From the NCBI RefSeq assembly GCF_000272475.1, contig NZ_AKFJ01000150.1:1-64000 (forward strand): a DNA stretch of 64,000 nt, in the 5' to 3' direction. Position 1 is the stretch's first letter; each line of letters starts with the position of its first letter. Origin of the DNA: Novosphingobium sp. Rr 2-17 (lineage in GTDB: Bacteria; Pseudomonadota; Alphaproteobacteria; Sphingomonadales; Sphingomonadaceae). A model generated the notes under the pieces. It saw nothing but the letters and a program-made list of their open reading frames with translations, made no database searches and had not been told where the DNA came from. This document shows, piece after piece, positions 1-7,721 of the stretch. The translations under genes and the position numbers were made by a program.

Positions 1-74
1 CCGTGGGATCAAACACCTAGCCGTTGCCGCCACGACGGGTTAACGCGAAGTAGGCGCGATGACAAAGGCGAGAT

Positions 75-590
75 ATGATGACGACACTTGCGCAAACAAA
101 GCTCCCGCGACGCCAGTGTCTAGTAGCTTTTGCCGCCGGGTCTGCGGCGCTGCTACCGCTTCCGGGGATGGCTGCCCCGCGTCGCGTTTTGTTCGATAGG
201 GCGGCTTACGATCGCTATGTCCGCTTCATGAATGCCAGCGATCCGAAAGTGGTCGATTTTTACGCCGACGACATCAAGTTCGTGATGAATATTCGGGGCA
301 AGGCGGAGGTGTCGAATTTCTATGCCCGCCAACGTCCCTACGTCAGAGAAACTCTCGACGTCCTGTTTTTCTGTTCAGACGCCACGGGCGCCGCAGCCGA
401 GGTTCACAGCAAATTGCGGTGCATCAAGGATTGCGACGACACGACGATCTTCGGTCGCCCGCTGAAGGCCGGCGAGGTCCAGCGGACCCACGGTTTTCTC
501 CTCTATGTGCTGAACGATCGAGGTCTGATCGCCGAGATCAAAGCGCCGCCGCCCGAAATTCTGCAGCCCTGGCGGATTGAGGCTGCCTAG
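75..590 (+). CDS. Tat-exported NTF2/SnoaL-like protein
   Basis: The 171-residue protein begins with a twin-arginine-type signal: an RR pair near residue 12, a hydrophobic stretch (LVAFAAGSAALLPL) and an AxA-like cleavage region near residue 33. The rest fits the small NTF2/SnoaL cone fold, with an early helix (YDRYVRFMNASDP), an acidic FYADD segment and later beta strands. That fold is used by enzymes and by binding proteins, so no reaction can be assigned. A purine-rich AAGGCGAG lies just upstream of tandem ATG codons at 75 and 78; either could be the start. A repeat element overlaps the stop codon. A second NTF2-like exported protein lies at 4608-5222, which suggests membership of the same accessory region. 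Confidence 0.7.
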   Translation: MMTTLAQTKLPRRQCLVAFAAGSAALLPLPGMAAPRRVLFDRAAYDRYVRFMNASDPKVVDFYADDIKFVMNIRGKAEVSNFYARQRPYVRETLDVLFFCSDATGAAAEVHSKLRCIKDCDDTTIFGRPLKAGEVQRTHGFLLYVLNDRGLIAEIKAPPPEILQPWRIEAA

Positions 591-690
591 AGCGCTTTCG
601 AAGCAGGTGGGGTCACCTGCTGACTCGGAAAACGCGGCGAAACAAGAGTCTAGGGCAACCGAGCCGGTGCAATCGGATCGGTTGCTCTAG
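588..690 (+). repeat. Two-hairpin repeat, copy 1 (full, diverged)
   Basis: This is one of seven copies of a ~105-bp element in the window. The first half has nested inverted arms (GCAGGTG/CACCTGC inside GCGTTTTC/GAAAACGC in better copies). The second half has GAGCAA/TTGCTC-type outer arms around CCGAT/ATCGG. This copy is diverged (GCGCTTTC, GGGGTCACC, and a short right arm). It begins at the TAG stop of the preceding gene, so it may serve as a 3' end or terminator-like structure. Confidence 0.85.
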
Positions 691-784
691 TCGCTCGAGG
701 CTTCTTGGACCTACCGAAGGGCTGTCACGGTATCCGCGTGTACCGATCGCCGATGCATTGCCACTACTTGTGATATGCGTATAC

Positions 785-798
785 GTGATATATGGTAT
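785..798 (+). promoter_or_regulatory. Conserved upstream element of DUF6152 copy A
   Basis: GTGATATATGGTAT lies 73 bp upstream of the ATG at 858. Thirteen of 14 bases recur at 3240-3253, which is 74 bp upstream of the paralogous gene at 3314. The matched spacing suggests a shared promoter or operator. Whether it is a -10 region or a regulator site cannot be told from the sequence. Confidence 0.45.
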
Positions 799-857
799 GT
801 TGGATAGTGATACTCGGAATGGTCAAATTCCGAGGGACAGTTAAGAGGTATGAACAA

Positions 858-1277
858 ATGAAGGCACTTGGTTCCTCCCGTTTGTCGGGCGTTTTGGCAG
901 CGCTTTTGCTGGCCTCAGGGGCTGTTCCTGCATCGGCGCACCATTCGGCCGCCCCCTTTGACATGTCGAAGCAGATTACTGTGCGCGGCACGGTGGAAAA
1001 ATGGCTTTGGGCGAACCCGCATTCCTGGCTCTACCTACGGGTCCAAAAGCCCGACGGGACCCAGGAAGTCTGGGGTTTCGAGGGTGGTAGCGCGGGCATG
1101 TTGGCGCGCACCGGCTGGAATTCCGCCGATATGAAGCCGGGCGACAAAGTCACCGTCAATGCTCATCCGGCTCGCTCGGGCAATCGCACCGGCTTGCTAA
1201 GCCAGATCAAGTTGCCATCGGGCAAAATGCTGAGCTCCGGCGCGGGTGCGGCGCCGCCGGTCGGCGCACCGCAGTAA
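858..1277 (+). CDS. DUF6152 family exported protein, copy A
   Basis: This 139-residue protein has a Sec signal peptide ending PASA, so the mature chain would begin with His28-His29 (HHSAAPFD). It matches the DUF6152 pattern: AHHS at the signal junction, a RGTVEKWLWANPHSWL segment and a later NAHPARSG motif. An upstream in-frame codon exists, but ATG 858 is preferred because the paralog at 3314 starts identically (MKAL) and a GAGG ribosome site sits about 8 nt upstream. The family has no assigned function. The N-terminal His pair plus the conserved NPH and HPxRxG histidines suggest periplasmic metal binding, possibly copper (inference). It is almost identical to the copy at 3314-3739. Confidence 0.85.
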   Translation: MKALGSSRLSGVLAALLLASGAVPASAHHSAAPFDMSKQITVRGTVEKWLWANPHSWLYLRVQKPDGTQEVWGFEGGSAGMLARTGWNSADMKPGDKVTVNAHPARSGNRTGLLSQIKLPSGKMLSSGAGAAPPVGAPQ

Positions 1278-1352
1278 TCTGACTCTAATTACTGAGCTGT
1301 CCGGCTTTTAGCTGGAGAGCTTCATTATCAGCCACACGTTTGGGTGAGACAC

Positions 1353-1820
1353 ATGAATAATAAAAAATCGATCCGGAGGTTTGCGCGCGGGCTTGCTGTT
1401 GCTGTCGTTGCAGTATTGTGCAGCCAGACGGCGAGCGCGCATCACTCGTTCGGCAAGTTCGACATGGCGAAGATGACGGCGCTGACCGGCACCGTGCGCG
1501 GCTGGGCGTGGAGCAATCCGCACACCTGGCTGACGGTGGTGGTCAAGAAGGCGGACGGCACGACCGAGGAATGGTCGATCGTGGCATCGAGCCCTAACAT
1601 GATGAGCCGCTGGGGCTGGAAAGCTTCGGACGTCAAGGTGGGCGACAAGATCGTGGTCGACGTTCATCCCGGCCGTGACGGCAGCCACATCGGCGCGCTC
1701 AAGAACGTGTTCCTGAGCAACGGCAAAGTGCTGACCGACCCGGCTGGTTCGACCGGCCAGGATCTTGCCGGCGGTCCGGGCAAGCTTCCGACCAAGCCCC
1801 AGGGAACCCCCTACAAATGA
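1353..1820 (+). CDS. DUF6152 family exported protein, copy B
   Basis: This 155-residue protein has a signal peptide ending TASA, so the mature protein again starts HHS (His30-His31). It keeps the family core: TGTVRGWAWSNPHTWL, a WGWK segment and VDVHPGRDG. The tail is longer and Pro/Gly-rich (about 30 residues). It is clearly more distant from copies A and A' than they are from each other. ATG 1353 is chosen over a GTG nine bases upstream because it gives a normal n-region (MNNKKSIRR). Its stop overlaps the start of the next gene by four bases (ATGA), so the two are probably translationally coupled. Confidence 0.82.
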   Translation: MNNKKSIRRFARGLAVAVVAVLCSQTASAHHSFGKFDMAKMTALTGTVRGWAWSNPHTWLTVVVKKADGTTEEWSIVASSPNMMSRWGWKASDVKVGDKIVVDVHPGRDGSHIGALKNVFLSNGKVLTDPAGSTGQDLAGGPGKLPTKPQGTPYK

Positions 1821-2710
1821 GCCCTGTTCTCACCCCATCCCAGCGCCCTGCAAGGCATGCGGTAACCCGTCTGCTGCGCGGCTGTGCGTGTTCGCTCGCC
1901 GCGCTGGCGCTGACTGCCCAGGCCGGTTACGCTCAGGACGTGGCCCAGAACGTGGCAAAGCCCAAGTCCAAGGAAGAGCAGACCAAGGCCTGGGAAGACA
2001 TCGCCAAGCTGCCTGACTTCTGGCAAGGCACCTGGCAGTCGATCAGCCCGATCGTCGACGATTTCCCCACGCCCCCGAACTACACGCCCGAGGCGCTGGC
2101 GCAGATCAAGAACAACAAGCAGGCCGAAGACAGCCCGTTCACCAACTGCAAGCCGCTGGGCATGCCGTTTGCGATCTACATCGGCGGCATGCCGATGAAG
2201 TTCTTCCAGTCGCCGGGCATGATCGCTGTCTATGTCGAGACATCGGGCGTGACGCGCTTCATCCACACCGATGGACGCCAGCACACCGAAGATCCCAACC
2301 CATCGTTCCTGGGCGAATCGATCGGCCATTGGGAAGGCGATACCTTGGTGGTGGATACCACCGGGCTCGAGCCGTCCACACTGTTCCAACTCGGCAAGGA
2401 TTCGGCCAAGGCGCTCAAGGACGGCGATCCCTCGCCGATGGCCGGCGCGCTGTTCGGCCAGCATGGCCCGAACCTGCGTCTGGTCGAGCGGTATCGCTTG
2501 ATCGACTTCAACACGCTCGAAGTGCAGATCACGATGCACGACGATACCGTGTTCAAGACGCCCTACACCCTGCCGGCCCGCCGCTTCATTCGCGGCATCG
2601 AACGCCGCAACGAGCCGCAGGAATGGGCCTGCACCGACAACCGGGATTACCTCGATCCCAACACCGGCAAGCTCGAACTCAACGTCAAGGACAAGGCCCA
2701 GAGCCGCTAA
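1817..2710 (+). CDS. Exported 'WEGDTLVV' family protein, copy 1
   Basis: This 297-residue protein has a long n-region and a hydrophobic signal (LAALALTAQAGYAQ), so it should be exported. Recognisable blocks are LPDFWQGTWQS, a Cys in TNCKPLGMP, MIAVYVETSGVTRFIHTDG, NPSFLGESIGHWEGDTLVVD, an FGQHGPNLRLVER block and a Cys near the C-terminus (WACTDN). The two Cys positions recur in the paralog at 3756, so a disulfide is plausible. I recognise the pattern from uncharacterised proteins of sphingomonads and related soil bacteria but know no function. The ATGA overlap with the DUF6152 gene, and repetition of the same pairing downstream, point to a shared role. Confidence 0.75.
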   Translation: MSPVLTPSQRPARHAVTRLLRGCACSLAALALTAQAGYAQDVAQNVAKPKSKEEQTKAWEDIAKLPDFWQGTWQSISPIVDDFPTPPNYTPEALAQIKNNKQAEDSPFTNCKPLGMPFAIYIGGMPMKFFQSPGMIAVYVETSGVTRFIHTDGRQHTEDPNPSFLGESIGHWEGDTLVVDTTGLEPSTLFQLGKDSAKALKDGDPSPMAGALFGQHGPNLRLVERYRLIDFNTLEVQITMHDDTVFKTPYTLPARRFIRGIERRNEPQEWACTDNRDYLDPNTGKLELNVKDKAQSR

Positions 2711-2730
2711 GGCCTGGGTTGGAACAACGT

Positions 2731-2777
2731 GGCGCTTCCACGGCGCTCTCCCGTTACGCACGTAGCCGTGGAGCGCC
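2731..2777 (+). terminator. Terminator-like hairpin after the first module
   Basis: GGCGCTTCCACGGC (2731-2744) pairs with GCCGTGGAGCGCC (2765-2777). The stem is 13 bp with one bulged T and a 20-nt loop, and begins 20 nt after the stop at 2710. There is no clear T-tract, so this is a stable 3' structure rather than a proven intrinsic terminator. Confidence 0.5.
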
Positions 2778-2799
2778 GCGCTGAAGATTACGCAGAGCG

Positions 2800-3063
2800 T
2801 TGACGGCGGTTGCCGGACGCCTGCGTGATAGCGGAATACTTGGGCGGTCCGCGCCGTTGTTGCACTTGTTCGATTACGTGTTCGAGCGCTCCTTGGCGGG
2901 GCACGCGCCCAAGGAAGTGGAAATTGCGCAGGAAGTCTTCGGCAAGGATGCCAAGTTCGGCATGGGGGCGGACGCGTCCGTTCCGGTCTATGTCCACCGC
3001 CTGCGTCGCAAGCATTCTTCATCTGTAACAGGGCGTTATCGCTACTCGAAGTCCTCATCTTAG
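2800..3063 (+). pseudogene. Remnant of a winged-helix-type DNA-binding domain
   Basis: The translation contains APLLHLFDYVFERSLAG followed by HAPKEVEIAQEVFGK and ASVPVYVHRLRRK. This resembles the N-terminal DNA-binding segment of regulators that begin with 'LFDYLxxRSLAGxAPKExEIAxxVFG' and end the domain with 'VRVYVHRLRRKL'. Here the frame leaves the family pattern right after RRK and stops about 15 codons later. No effector domain follows and the only start is a weak TTG. The fragment is therefore read as a truncated, probably dead regulator. It sits in the 603-bp gap between the two halves of the duplicated module. Confidence 0.55.
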
Positions 3064-3239
3064 AGTAATAAGTTTCGAACTGCGTTATGAAGCCAGGTCG
3101 CCATCGACCAATTCAGGTGCAGTTCGCTTGGCGGCCCAGATTGCGGCATTCCACTGCAATCGTGCCACGATCTACAATGGCGAAGGCGCCCGGTTTCCGG
3201 GCGTCAAATCGTGTGCAGGCTCTTGCGTCATATAAAACA

Positions 3240-3253
3240 GTGATATATGGAAT
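3240..3253 (+). promoter_or_regulatory. Conserved upstream element of DUF6152 copy A'
   Basis: GTGATATATGGAAT is 74 bp upstream of the ATG at 3314 and matches the element at 785-798 in 13 of 14 positions. The segments between each element and its gene are only partly similar, so the element may be under selection. Confidence 0.45.
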
Positions 3254-3313
3254 CGTAAATTATGATGCACGGGATGGTGGCGTTCCGAATGATAGTTAGA
3301 GAGGTATGATCTG

Positions 3314-3739
3314 ATGAAGGCGCTTGTTTCATCCCGCATGTCGGGCGTTATGGCAGCGTTGCTGCTAGTCTCTGCAGGCGTTCCTGCATCTGCCCACCAT
3401 TCTGCAGCACCCTTCGATATGTCGAAGGAAATTACCGTGCGCGGTACGGTCGAAAAGTGGCTTTGGGCAAACCCGCATTCCTGGCTTTACTTGCGGGTCG
3501 CCAAGCCCGACGGCACCCAGGAGGTCTGGGGTTTCGAAGGTGGCAGTGCCGGTATGCTGGCACGCACCGGCTGGAATTCCGCGGACATGAAGCCGGGCGA
3601 CAAGGTGACTGTGAGTGCCCATCCTGCGCGTTCCGGCAACCGGACCGGCTTGCTGAGCCAAATCAAGCTGCCGTCAGGTAAGGTGCTGAGCGCGGGCGCA
3701 GGTGCGCCTCCTGCGCTCAACGCTCCAGCTCCCAAGTAA
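3314..3739 (+). CDS. DUF6152 family exported protein, copy A'
   Basis: This 141-residue paralog of the 858-1277 gene is near-identical from the signal peptide through the LLSQIKLPSGK block. The signal ends PASA, which predicts mature His28-His29 at the N-terminus. The conserved NPH (ANPHSWLYL) and AHPARSG histidines are intact. The C-terminal 20 residues (Ala/Pro-rich) differ between the copies. A GAGAGG site lies 9 nt before the ATG. The gene opens the second copy of the DUF6152/WEGDTLVV module and is followed after 16 bp by the second WEGDTLVV gene. Confidence 0.85.
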   Translation: MKALVSSRMSGVMAALLLVSAGVPASAHHSAAPFDMSKEITVRGTVEKWLWANPHSWLYLRVAKPDGTQEVWGFEGGSAGMLARTGWNSADMKPGDKVTVSAHPARSGNRTGLLSQIKLPSGKVLSAGAGAPPALNAPAPK

Positions 3740-3755
3740 TTGCCGAGGTCGCTTC

Positions 3756-4583
3756 ATGATGAAACGCAAGTTCCTGCTCGCCGTCGCACTATGCTCGGCA
3801 ATGCCTGCTCTTCCTTCCGTTGCCGCTGCCGACCCCCTTGGGTCGACTTGGGCCGACGTTACCAAATTGCCCGATTTCTTCACCGGCAACTGGCAGAGCG
3901 TCACCACGTTTCTGGATAACCCCAACGATGTGCCGCTGACGCCCAAGGCGAAAGAGCACGTCAAGAACTTCAAGCCGATCAAGGACATTCCATTCGCGGG
4001 CAAGGACTGCAAGACGCCGGGGATGCCGATCATCCAGCGCCTGGGGTCGCCGTTGAAGTTCTTCTACGAACCCGGCCTGATCGCGATCTACATCGAAAAC
4101 AGCAGCATGACCCGCTTCATCAAGCTGAACGGCAAGCATGCGGAGCGTCCAAACCCCAGCTATCTGGGTGACTCCATCGGTCACTTCGAAGGTGACACGC
4201 TGGTGGTCGAGAGCACGGCGTTTGGTGACACTCTGTTCCAATACAGCACGTTGCCGGGGCAGGGGACGGGCCGGTTCGTGTTGCCGCCGGAAGTGACGTT
4301 TGGTCCGCATGGTCCGGACATGAAGATGGTCGAGCGTATTCGCCTGATCGATCCAGACACGCTGGAAATCCAGCTCACGATCTACGACGACACCGTTTTC
4401 ACCAAGCCCTACGTGTCGAAGCCGATCCAGATCTTCAAACGTAATCGCGGTGCCGAAGGCCTGCCCCATGAGTGGGTATGCAGTTCGGGTGACATCTTCG
4501 CCTTCGATCCTGACAAGGACGAGACGGTCGAAGAAGATCCCGCAGTGGTTCTCGAGCGCCTCAAGAAAGAAGAAACAAAATAA
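3756..4583 (+). CDS. Exported 'WEGDTLVV' family protein, copy 2
   Basis: This 275-residue paralog of the 1817-2710 gene has a signal peptide (MMKRKFLLAVALCSAMPALP) and the same ordered blocks: LPDFFTGNWQS, KDCKTPGMP, LIAIYIENSSMTRFIKLNG, YLGDSIGHFEGDTLVVES, FGPHGPDMKMVERIRLID and a C-terminal WVCSSGD. Tandem ATGs occur at 3756 and 3759, with GCCGAGG 7 nt upstream; an earlier in-frame extension into the previous gene lacks a signal and is rejected. A charged tail (DKDETVEEDP, then Lys/Glu-rich) is specific to this copy. Function is unknown. The paired duplication suggests two variants of one exported system. Confidence 0.75.
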   Translation: MMKRKFLLAVALCSAMPALPSVAAADPLGSTWADVTKLPDFFTGNWQSVTTFLDNPNDVPLTPKAKEHVKNFKPIKDIPFAGKDCKTPGMPIIQRLGSPLKFFYEPGLIAIYIENSSMTRFIKLNGKHAERPNPSYLGDSIGHFEGDTLVVESTAFGDTLFQYSTLPGQGTGRFVLPPEVTFGPHGPDMKMVERIRLIDPDTLEIQLTIYDDTVFTKPYVSKPIQIFKRNRGAEGLPHEWVCSSGDIFAFDPDKDETVEEDPAVVLERLKKEETK

Positions 4584-4607
4584 ACGAAACTTGCCGGGGA
4601 TGCTGAA

Positions 4608-5222
4608 ATGGGTTGCACTATGAAATTTACGGCAGGAATTGCTGCGGCCAGCTTGATGCTGGTCGCAGGTGGGGCCTACGCCAAAGAAACGACGCCCAGC
4701 GCGGGAACGGCGAGCTACAAGCCGACCGTTGACGACTGGGTCGGCGTGAACGCGGCGGTCGACAACTATACGCTAGGCCTCGAGCTTCGCGATATGGCGC
4801 GCTTCGACAAGGCATTCTGGCCTGAAGCCAAGATCATAGTGCAACCCGAACCCGGCATGAAAATGACCATTCCCTACAAGCAAGCCGCAGCCGAGCCGCC
4901 CAAGCCGGGTGCTGGCGGTGCTCCGGGTGGGCCCGGTGGTCCAGGAGGGCCGGGCGGTCCGCCCGCTCCCGCCGGGCTTCCTGCTGGCGGTGTCAACGCC
5001 ATCGGTACTGACAATCCGCCCTGGCACTTGTCTTTGAGCCATCATTTCGAATTTCAAAGCCCGACACGGGCTACGCACTACGGATACTTCGTCAGCGTCT
5101 ATCCAGACCTTAAGACGAAGCAGACCGTTGTGGGTCTTCCGGGACATTACGACGATATCCTGGAAAAACGTAATGGCGAATGGAGAATTCTCCAGCGCGC
5201 AACAGTCATCGGGGTCAAATAA
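4608..5222 (+). CDS. Exported NTF2/SnoaL-like protein with Gly-Pro-rich insert
   Basis: This 204-residue protein has a signal peptide (FTAGIAAASLMLVAGGAYA) followed by an NTF2/SnoaL-type fold: a VNAAVDNYTLGLELRD helix, an AFWPEAKI segment, and late strands ending in HYDDILEKRNGEWRILQRA. About 35 residues in the middle form a Gly/Pro-rich insert with GGP repeats, probably a flexible surface loop. ATG 4608 has GGGGA 7 nt upstream; ATG 4620 lacks a site. It follows the second WEGDTLVV gene by 24 bp and probably ends that operon, because a perfect hairpin overlaps its stop. Confidence 0.72.
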   Translation: MGCTMKFTAGIAAASLMLVAGGAYAKETTPSAGTASYKPTVDDWVGVNAAVDNYTLGLELRDMARFDKAFWPEAKIIVQPEPGMKMTIPYKQAAAEPPKPGAGGAPGGPGGPGGPGGPPAPAGLPAGGVNAIGTDNPPWHLSLSHHFEFQSPTRATHYGYFVSVYPDLKTKQTVVGLPGHYDDILEKRNGEWRILQRATVIGVK

Positions 5223-5245
5223 CCCCGTTGATGATCGGGGTTATT
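5218..5245 (+). terminator. Perfect 10-bp hairpin overlapping the stop codon
   Basis: AATAACCCCG (5218-5227) and CGGGGTTATT (5236-5245) form a perfect stem with an 8-nt loop. The TAA of the NTF2-like gene lies inside the left arm. It separates the exported-protein operon from the TonB receptor gene at 5335. Confidence 0.65.
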
Positions 5246-5334
5246 AAACCCCTTCAACTAAACACTATGCTCGAAAGAGCTATGGCCCACTAAGTCAGGT
5301 GACTTGATAAGAGGCCTATTGGAGGATATTAGGT

Positions 5335-7563
5335 ATGCGTTATCGCATATGGTTGTCGCTGTCTGCGTCAGTTCTTGGGTGTTCGGCAGTTACGCCCGCG
5401 CTTGCGCAGGATGCCGCTCCCGCAGCCCCGCAAGCGGCAACCCCGCCTGCAGACGATGATTCTGCCATTAAGGAGATCGTCGTGAGGGCGGAGCGCTTCA
5501 CCAGCACGGAGCAGAAAACCGCGATCGCGATCACCACCCGCGACGGTGACGACCTGACCCGGCAGGGCCGCTACAGCCTCTCCAGCATTCTGGAGAACGT
5601 TCCCGGCGTGACCGGCGGCGCGGCCGAGAATGCCAATGGCGCGATCACCGGCGGTACGGACAACCCGGCGGCGGGTCTGACCATCCGTGGCATCCAGTCC
5701 AACGTCGGCACCGGCGGCAGCGTCACCTCGACCTCGTCCAGCGCCGCGATCTACGTAGACGGCGTCTACAACGGCATCGGCAGCACGTATGACATCAGCC
5801 AGGTCGAAGTCCTGCGCGGCCCGCAAGGCACGCTCTACGGCCGCAGCGCGACCTCCGGCGTCGTCGTCATCAACACCCGCAATCCTGACCTGAACCACTA
5901 CGGCGCCGATGGTCTCGTAAACGTCGGCAGCTACGACATGGTACAGGCGTCGGCGGCGGTGAACATCCCGATCATCGACGATAAGCTGGCGGTACGCATT
6001 TCGGGCAACCACTACGAGCGTGACGGCTACGACGCCGCGCTGGGTGGCCGGGTGCAGACCGACGATGCCCGTATCAAGCTGCTGTACAAGCCGACCGAGA
6101 CGTTCTCGGCGCTGCTGGGTGCGGCGCTGCAGTACAACAAGGTCAACAGCGGCGGCACTGCGTACGATCAGACCTCTCCGGGGGTGTTCGAAAAGAACGA
6201 CAATGCACAGGCGACCGACATCGGTACGGGCAAGAACCACTTCTTCCAGTTCTGGGGCGAGTTCAACCTGGATCTGGGCGCCGTGAACCTGACGTATCTG
6301 CCGGCCTACAAGACCTGGAACCAGAATACGCTGGGCGTATCGCGCGGCACCGCTCCTGAATTCAATCAGTACATCAACACCCCGGTCGACAACTTCCTGA
6401 CACAGGAATTGCGCCTCAGCTCGGACAACGATTCCAAGCTGAAGTGGCAGGGCGGTTTGTTCTATTATTACAACAATCTGCGCAATACGAATGAACTGGC
6501 CGTCTACCCGACCGACTCGCTCGTGTATCGTTCAGAAACCCACAAGCGGACGCAAAACATTGGTGCGTTTGGAGAGGCAACGTATTCGTTCACGGACACG
6601 ACGCGGGTTACCGCAGGTCTGCGTTACGACTACACGCGGGTTCGCAACGAACAAGTTTACACGGTTCCCAATGACACCGGGGACGGCGTTCTTGTCGGGA
6701 CCTTGTCTGGCGACGAAGGGCTCAAAACGTTCAAGAACGTCACCTACAAGGCCAGGATCGAGCATGATCTATCGCCTGTAAACTTGTTGTACGCATCGAT
6801 CTCCACCGGCTTCTCGCCAGGCGACGTCGCGATCACGACCAACGAAGAGCATAAGCCTGAAACGGTCGTGCTCGATGACCAAACGCTGACGTCGTATGAA
6901 ATCGGTTCGAAGAACCGCTTCCTGGGCAACCGTCTGCAAGTCAACGCGGCACTATATTACAACAACTACGGCGGCTTCCAGACCGCAGGCATCAACACCA
7001 CGCCTAACGATCCCGCCAATGCGACGTTCAATACGATCGTTGCGCCCGTGAAGGTCTACGGCGCCGAACTCGAAATCATCGCCAAGCCCTGGCATAACGG
7101 CCAAGTGGGCGTAAATGCCGCCTACACCCATGCGCGCTACGATGGCATCCCTGAGGAATACGCGTTCCTGTTCTCGACCAACAAGATCGACGGCGTCGCG
7201 CCGGTCCAGGCTACCGCTTGGGTGGAACAGCGGACGGATCTGACCGACAACGTCACCCTGACGGGTCGCGCCGAAGGAATCTACCGCTCTGCTTTCAACG
7301 CGGCGCGTATCACTGTTGCAGAGGCCGCCTTGGGAGCGGAAGCGTTCGTGCGCAATTCCGACACCTTCATCGCGAACCTGAGCGCTACGCTCGCGTTCAA
7401 GGACAGCGGGCTTGCCATCACGGGTTATGTCCGTAACGTCGGCGATGTTCGCTACCTGACCAATCCGGGTATCCGCGACGTGGGCACCACCGGCTTCACC
7501 AGCAGCTCGGTCGTGCGCAGCGATCCGCGCACCTGGGGTGTTAGCGTAACCGCCAGGTTCTGA
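5335..7563 (+). CDS. TonB-dependent outer-membrane receptor (first)
   Basis: This 742-residue receptor has a signal peptide ending PALAQ, an Ala/Pro linker and a TonB-box-like KEIVVRAER near residue 45. The plug domain contains LSSILENVPGV, LTIRGIQSN, YVDGVYNG and VEVLRGPQGTLYGR. The beta-barrel ends in the expected aromatic residue (VSVTARF). Such receptors import bulky or scarce substrates across the outer membrane with TonB/ExbBD energy. The downstream cytochrome/flavoprotein operon suggests an aromatic substrate (inference). It is closely similar in layout to the receptor at 11623-13824 (for example RQGRYSLSSILENVPGV versus NQGKYNLSQILENIPGV). Confidence 0.93.
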   Translation: MRYRIWLSLSASVLGCSAVTPALAQDAAPAAPQAATPPADDDSAIKEIVVRAERFTSTEQKTAIAITTRDGDDLTRQGRYSLSSILENVPGVTGGAAENANGAITGGTDNPAAGLTIRGIQSNVGTGGSVTSTSSSAAIYVDGVYNGIGSTYDISQVEVLRGPQGTLYGRSATSGVVVINTRNPDLNHYGADGLVNVGSYDMVQASAAVNIPIIDDKLAVRISGNHYERDGYDAALGGRVQTDDARIKLLYKPTETFSALLGAALQYNKVNSGGTAYDQTSPGVFEKNDNAQATDIGTGKNHFFQFWGEFNLDLGAVNLTYLPAYKTWNQNTLGVSRGTAPEFNQYINTPVDNFLTQELRLSSDNDSKLKWQGGLFYYYNNLRNTNELAVYPTDSLVYRSETHKRTQNIGAFGEATYSFTDTTRVTAGLRYDYTRVRNEQVYTVPNDTGDGVLVGTLSGDEGLKTFKNVTYKARIEHDLSPVNLLYASISTGFSPGDVAITTNEEHKPETVVLDDQTLTSYEIGSKNRFLGNRLQVNAALYYNNYGGFQTAGINTTPNDPANATFNTIVAPVKVYGAELEIIAKPWHNGQVGVNAAYTHARYDGIPEEYAFLFSTNKIDGVAPVQATAWVEQRTDLTDNVTLTGRAEGIYRSAFNAARITVAEAALGAEAFVRNSDTFIANLSATLAFKDSGLAITGYVRNVGDVRYLTNPGIRDVGTTGFTSSSVVRSDPRTWGVSVTARF

Positions 7564-7651
7564 TACGCTGATAAGATGGCGACGAGAGGATAACGAAGCC
7601 AAGCCATGAGTATCCCTGAAAAGGTCCACTCGATTGCCCGGTCGGCAACGG

Positions 7652-7687
7652 CCCCGGTGCTTGCGCGTTTCGCGTTTGGCACCGGGC
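7652..7687 (+). terminator. Possible terminator after the TonB receptor
   Basis: CCCGGTGC near 7653-7660 can pair with GCACCGGG at 7679-7686, followed by CTTTCT. The 18-nt loop holds a smaller GCGCG/CGCG helix. It lies between the receptor stop (7563) and the cytochrome start (7722). Confidence 0.4.
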
Positions 7688-7721
7688 TTTCTGTGGCGCA
7701 CTGCGTTGATGGAGGCGGGGA

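Noticed and set aside
5218-5335. Possible riboswitch in the TonB receptor leader
   Set aside because: Only a terminator-like hairpin is visible. No conserved cobalamin or other riboswitch core (no B12-box-like motif) was seen.
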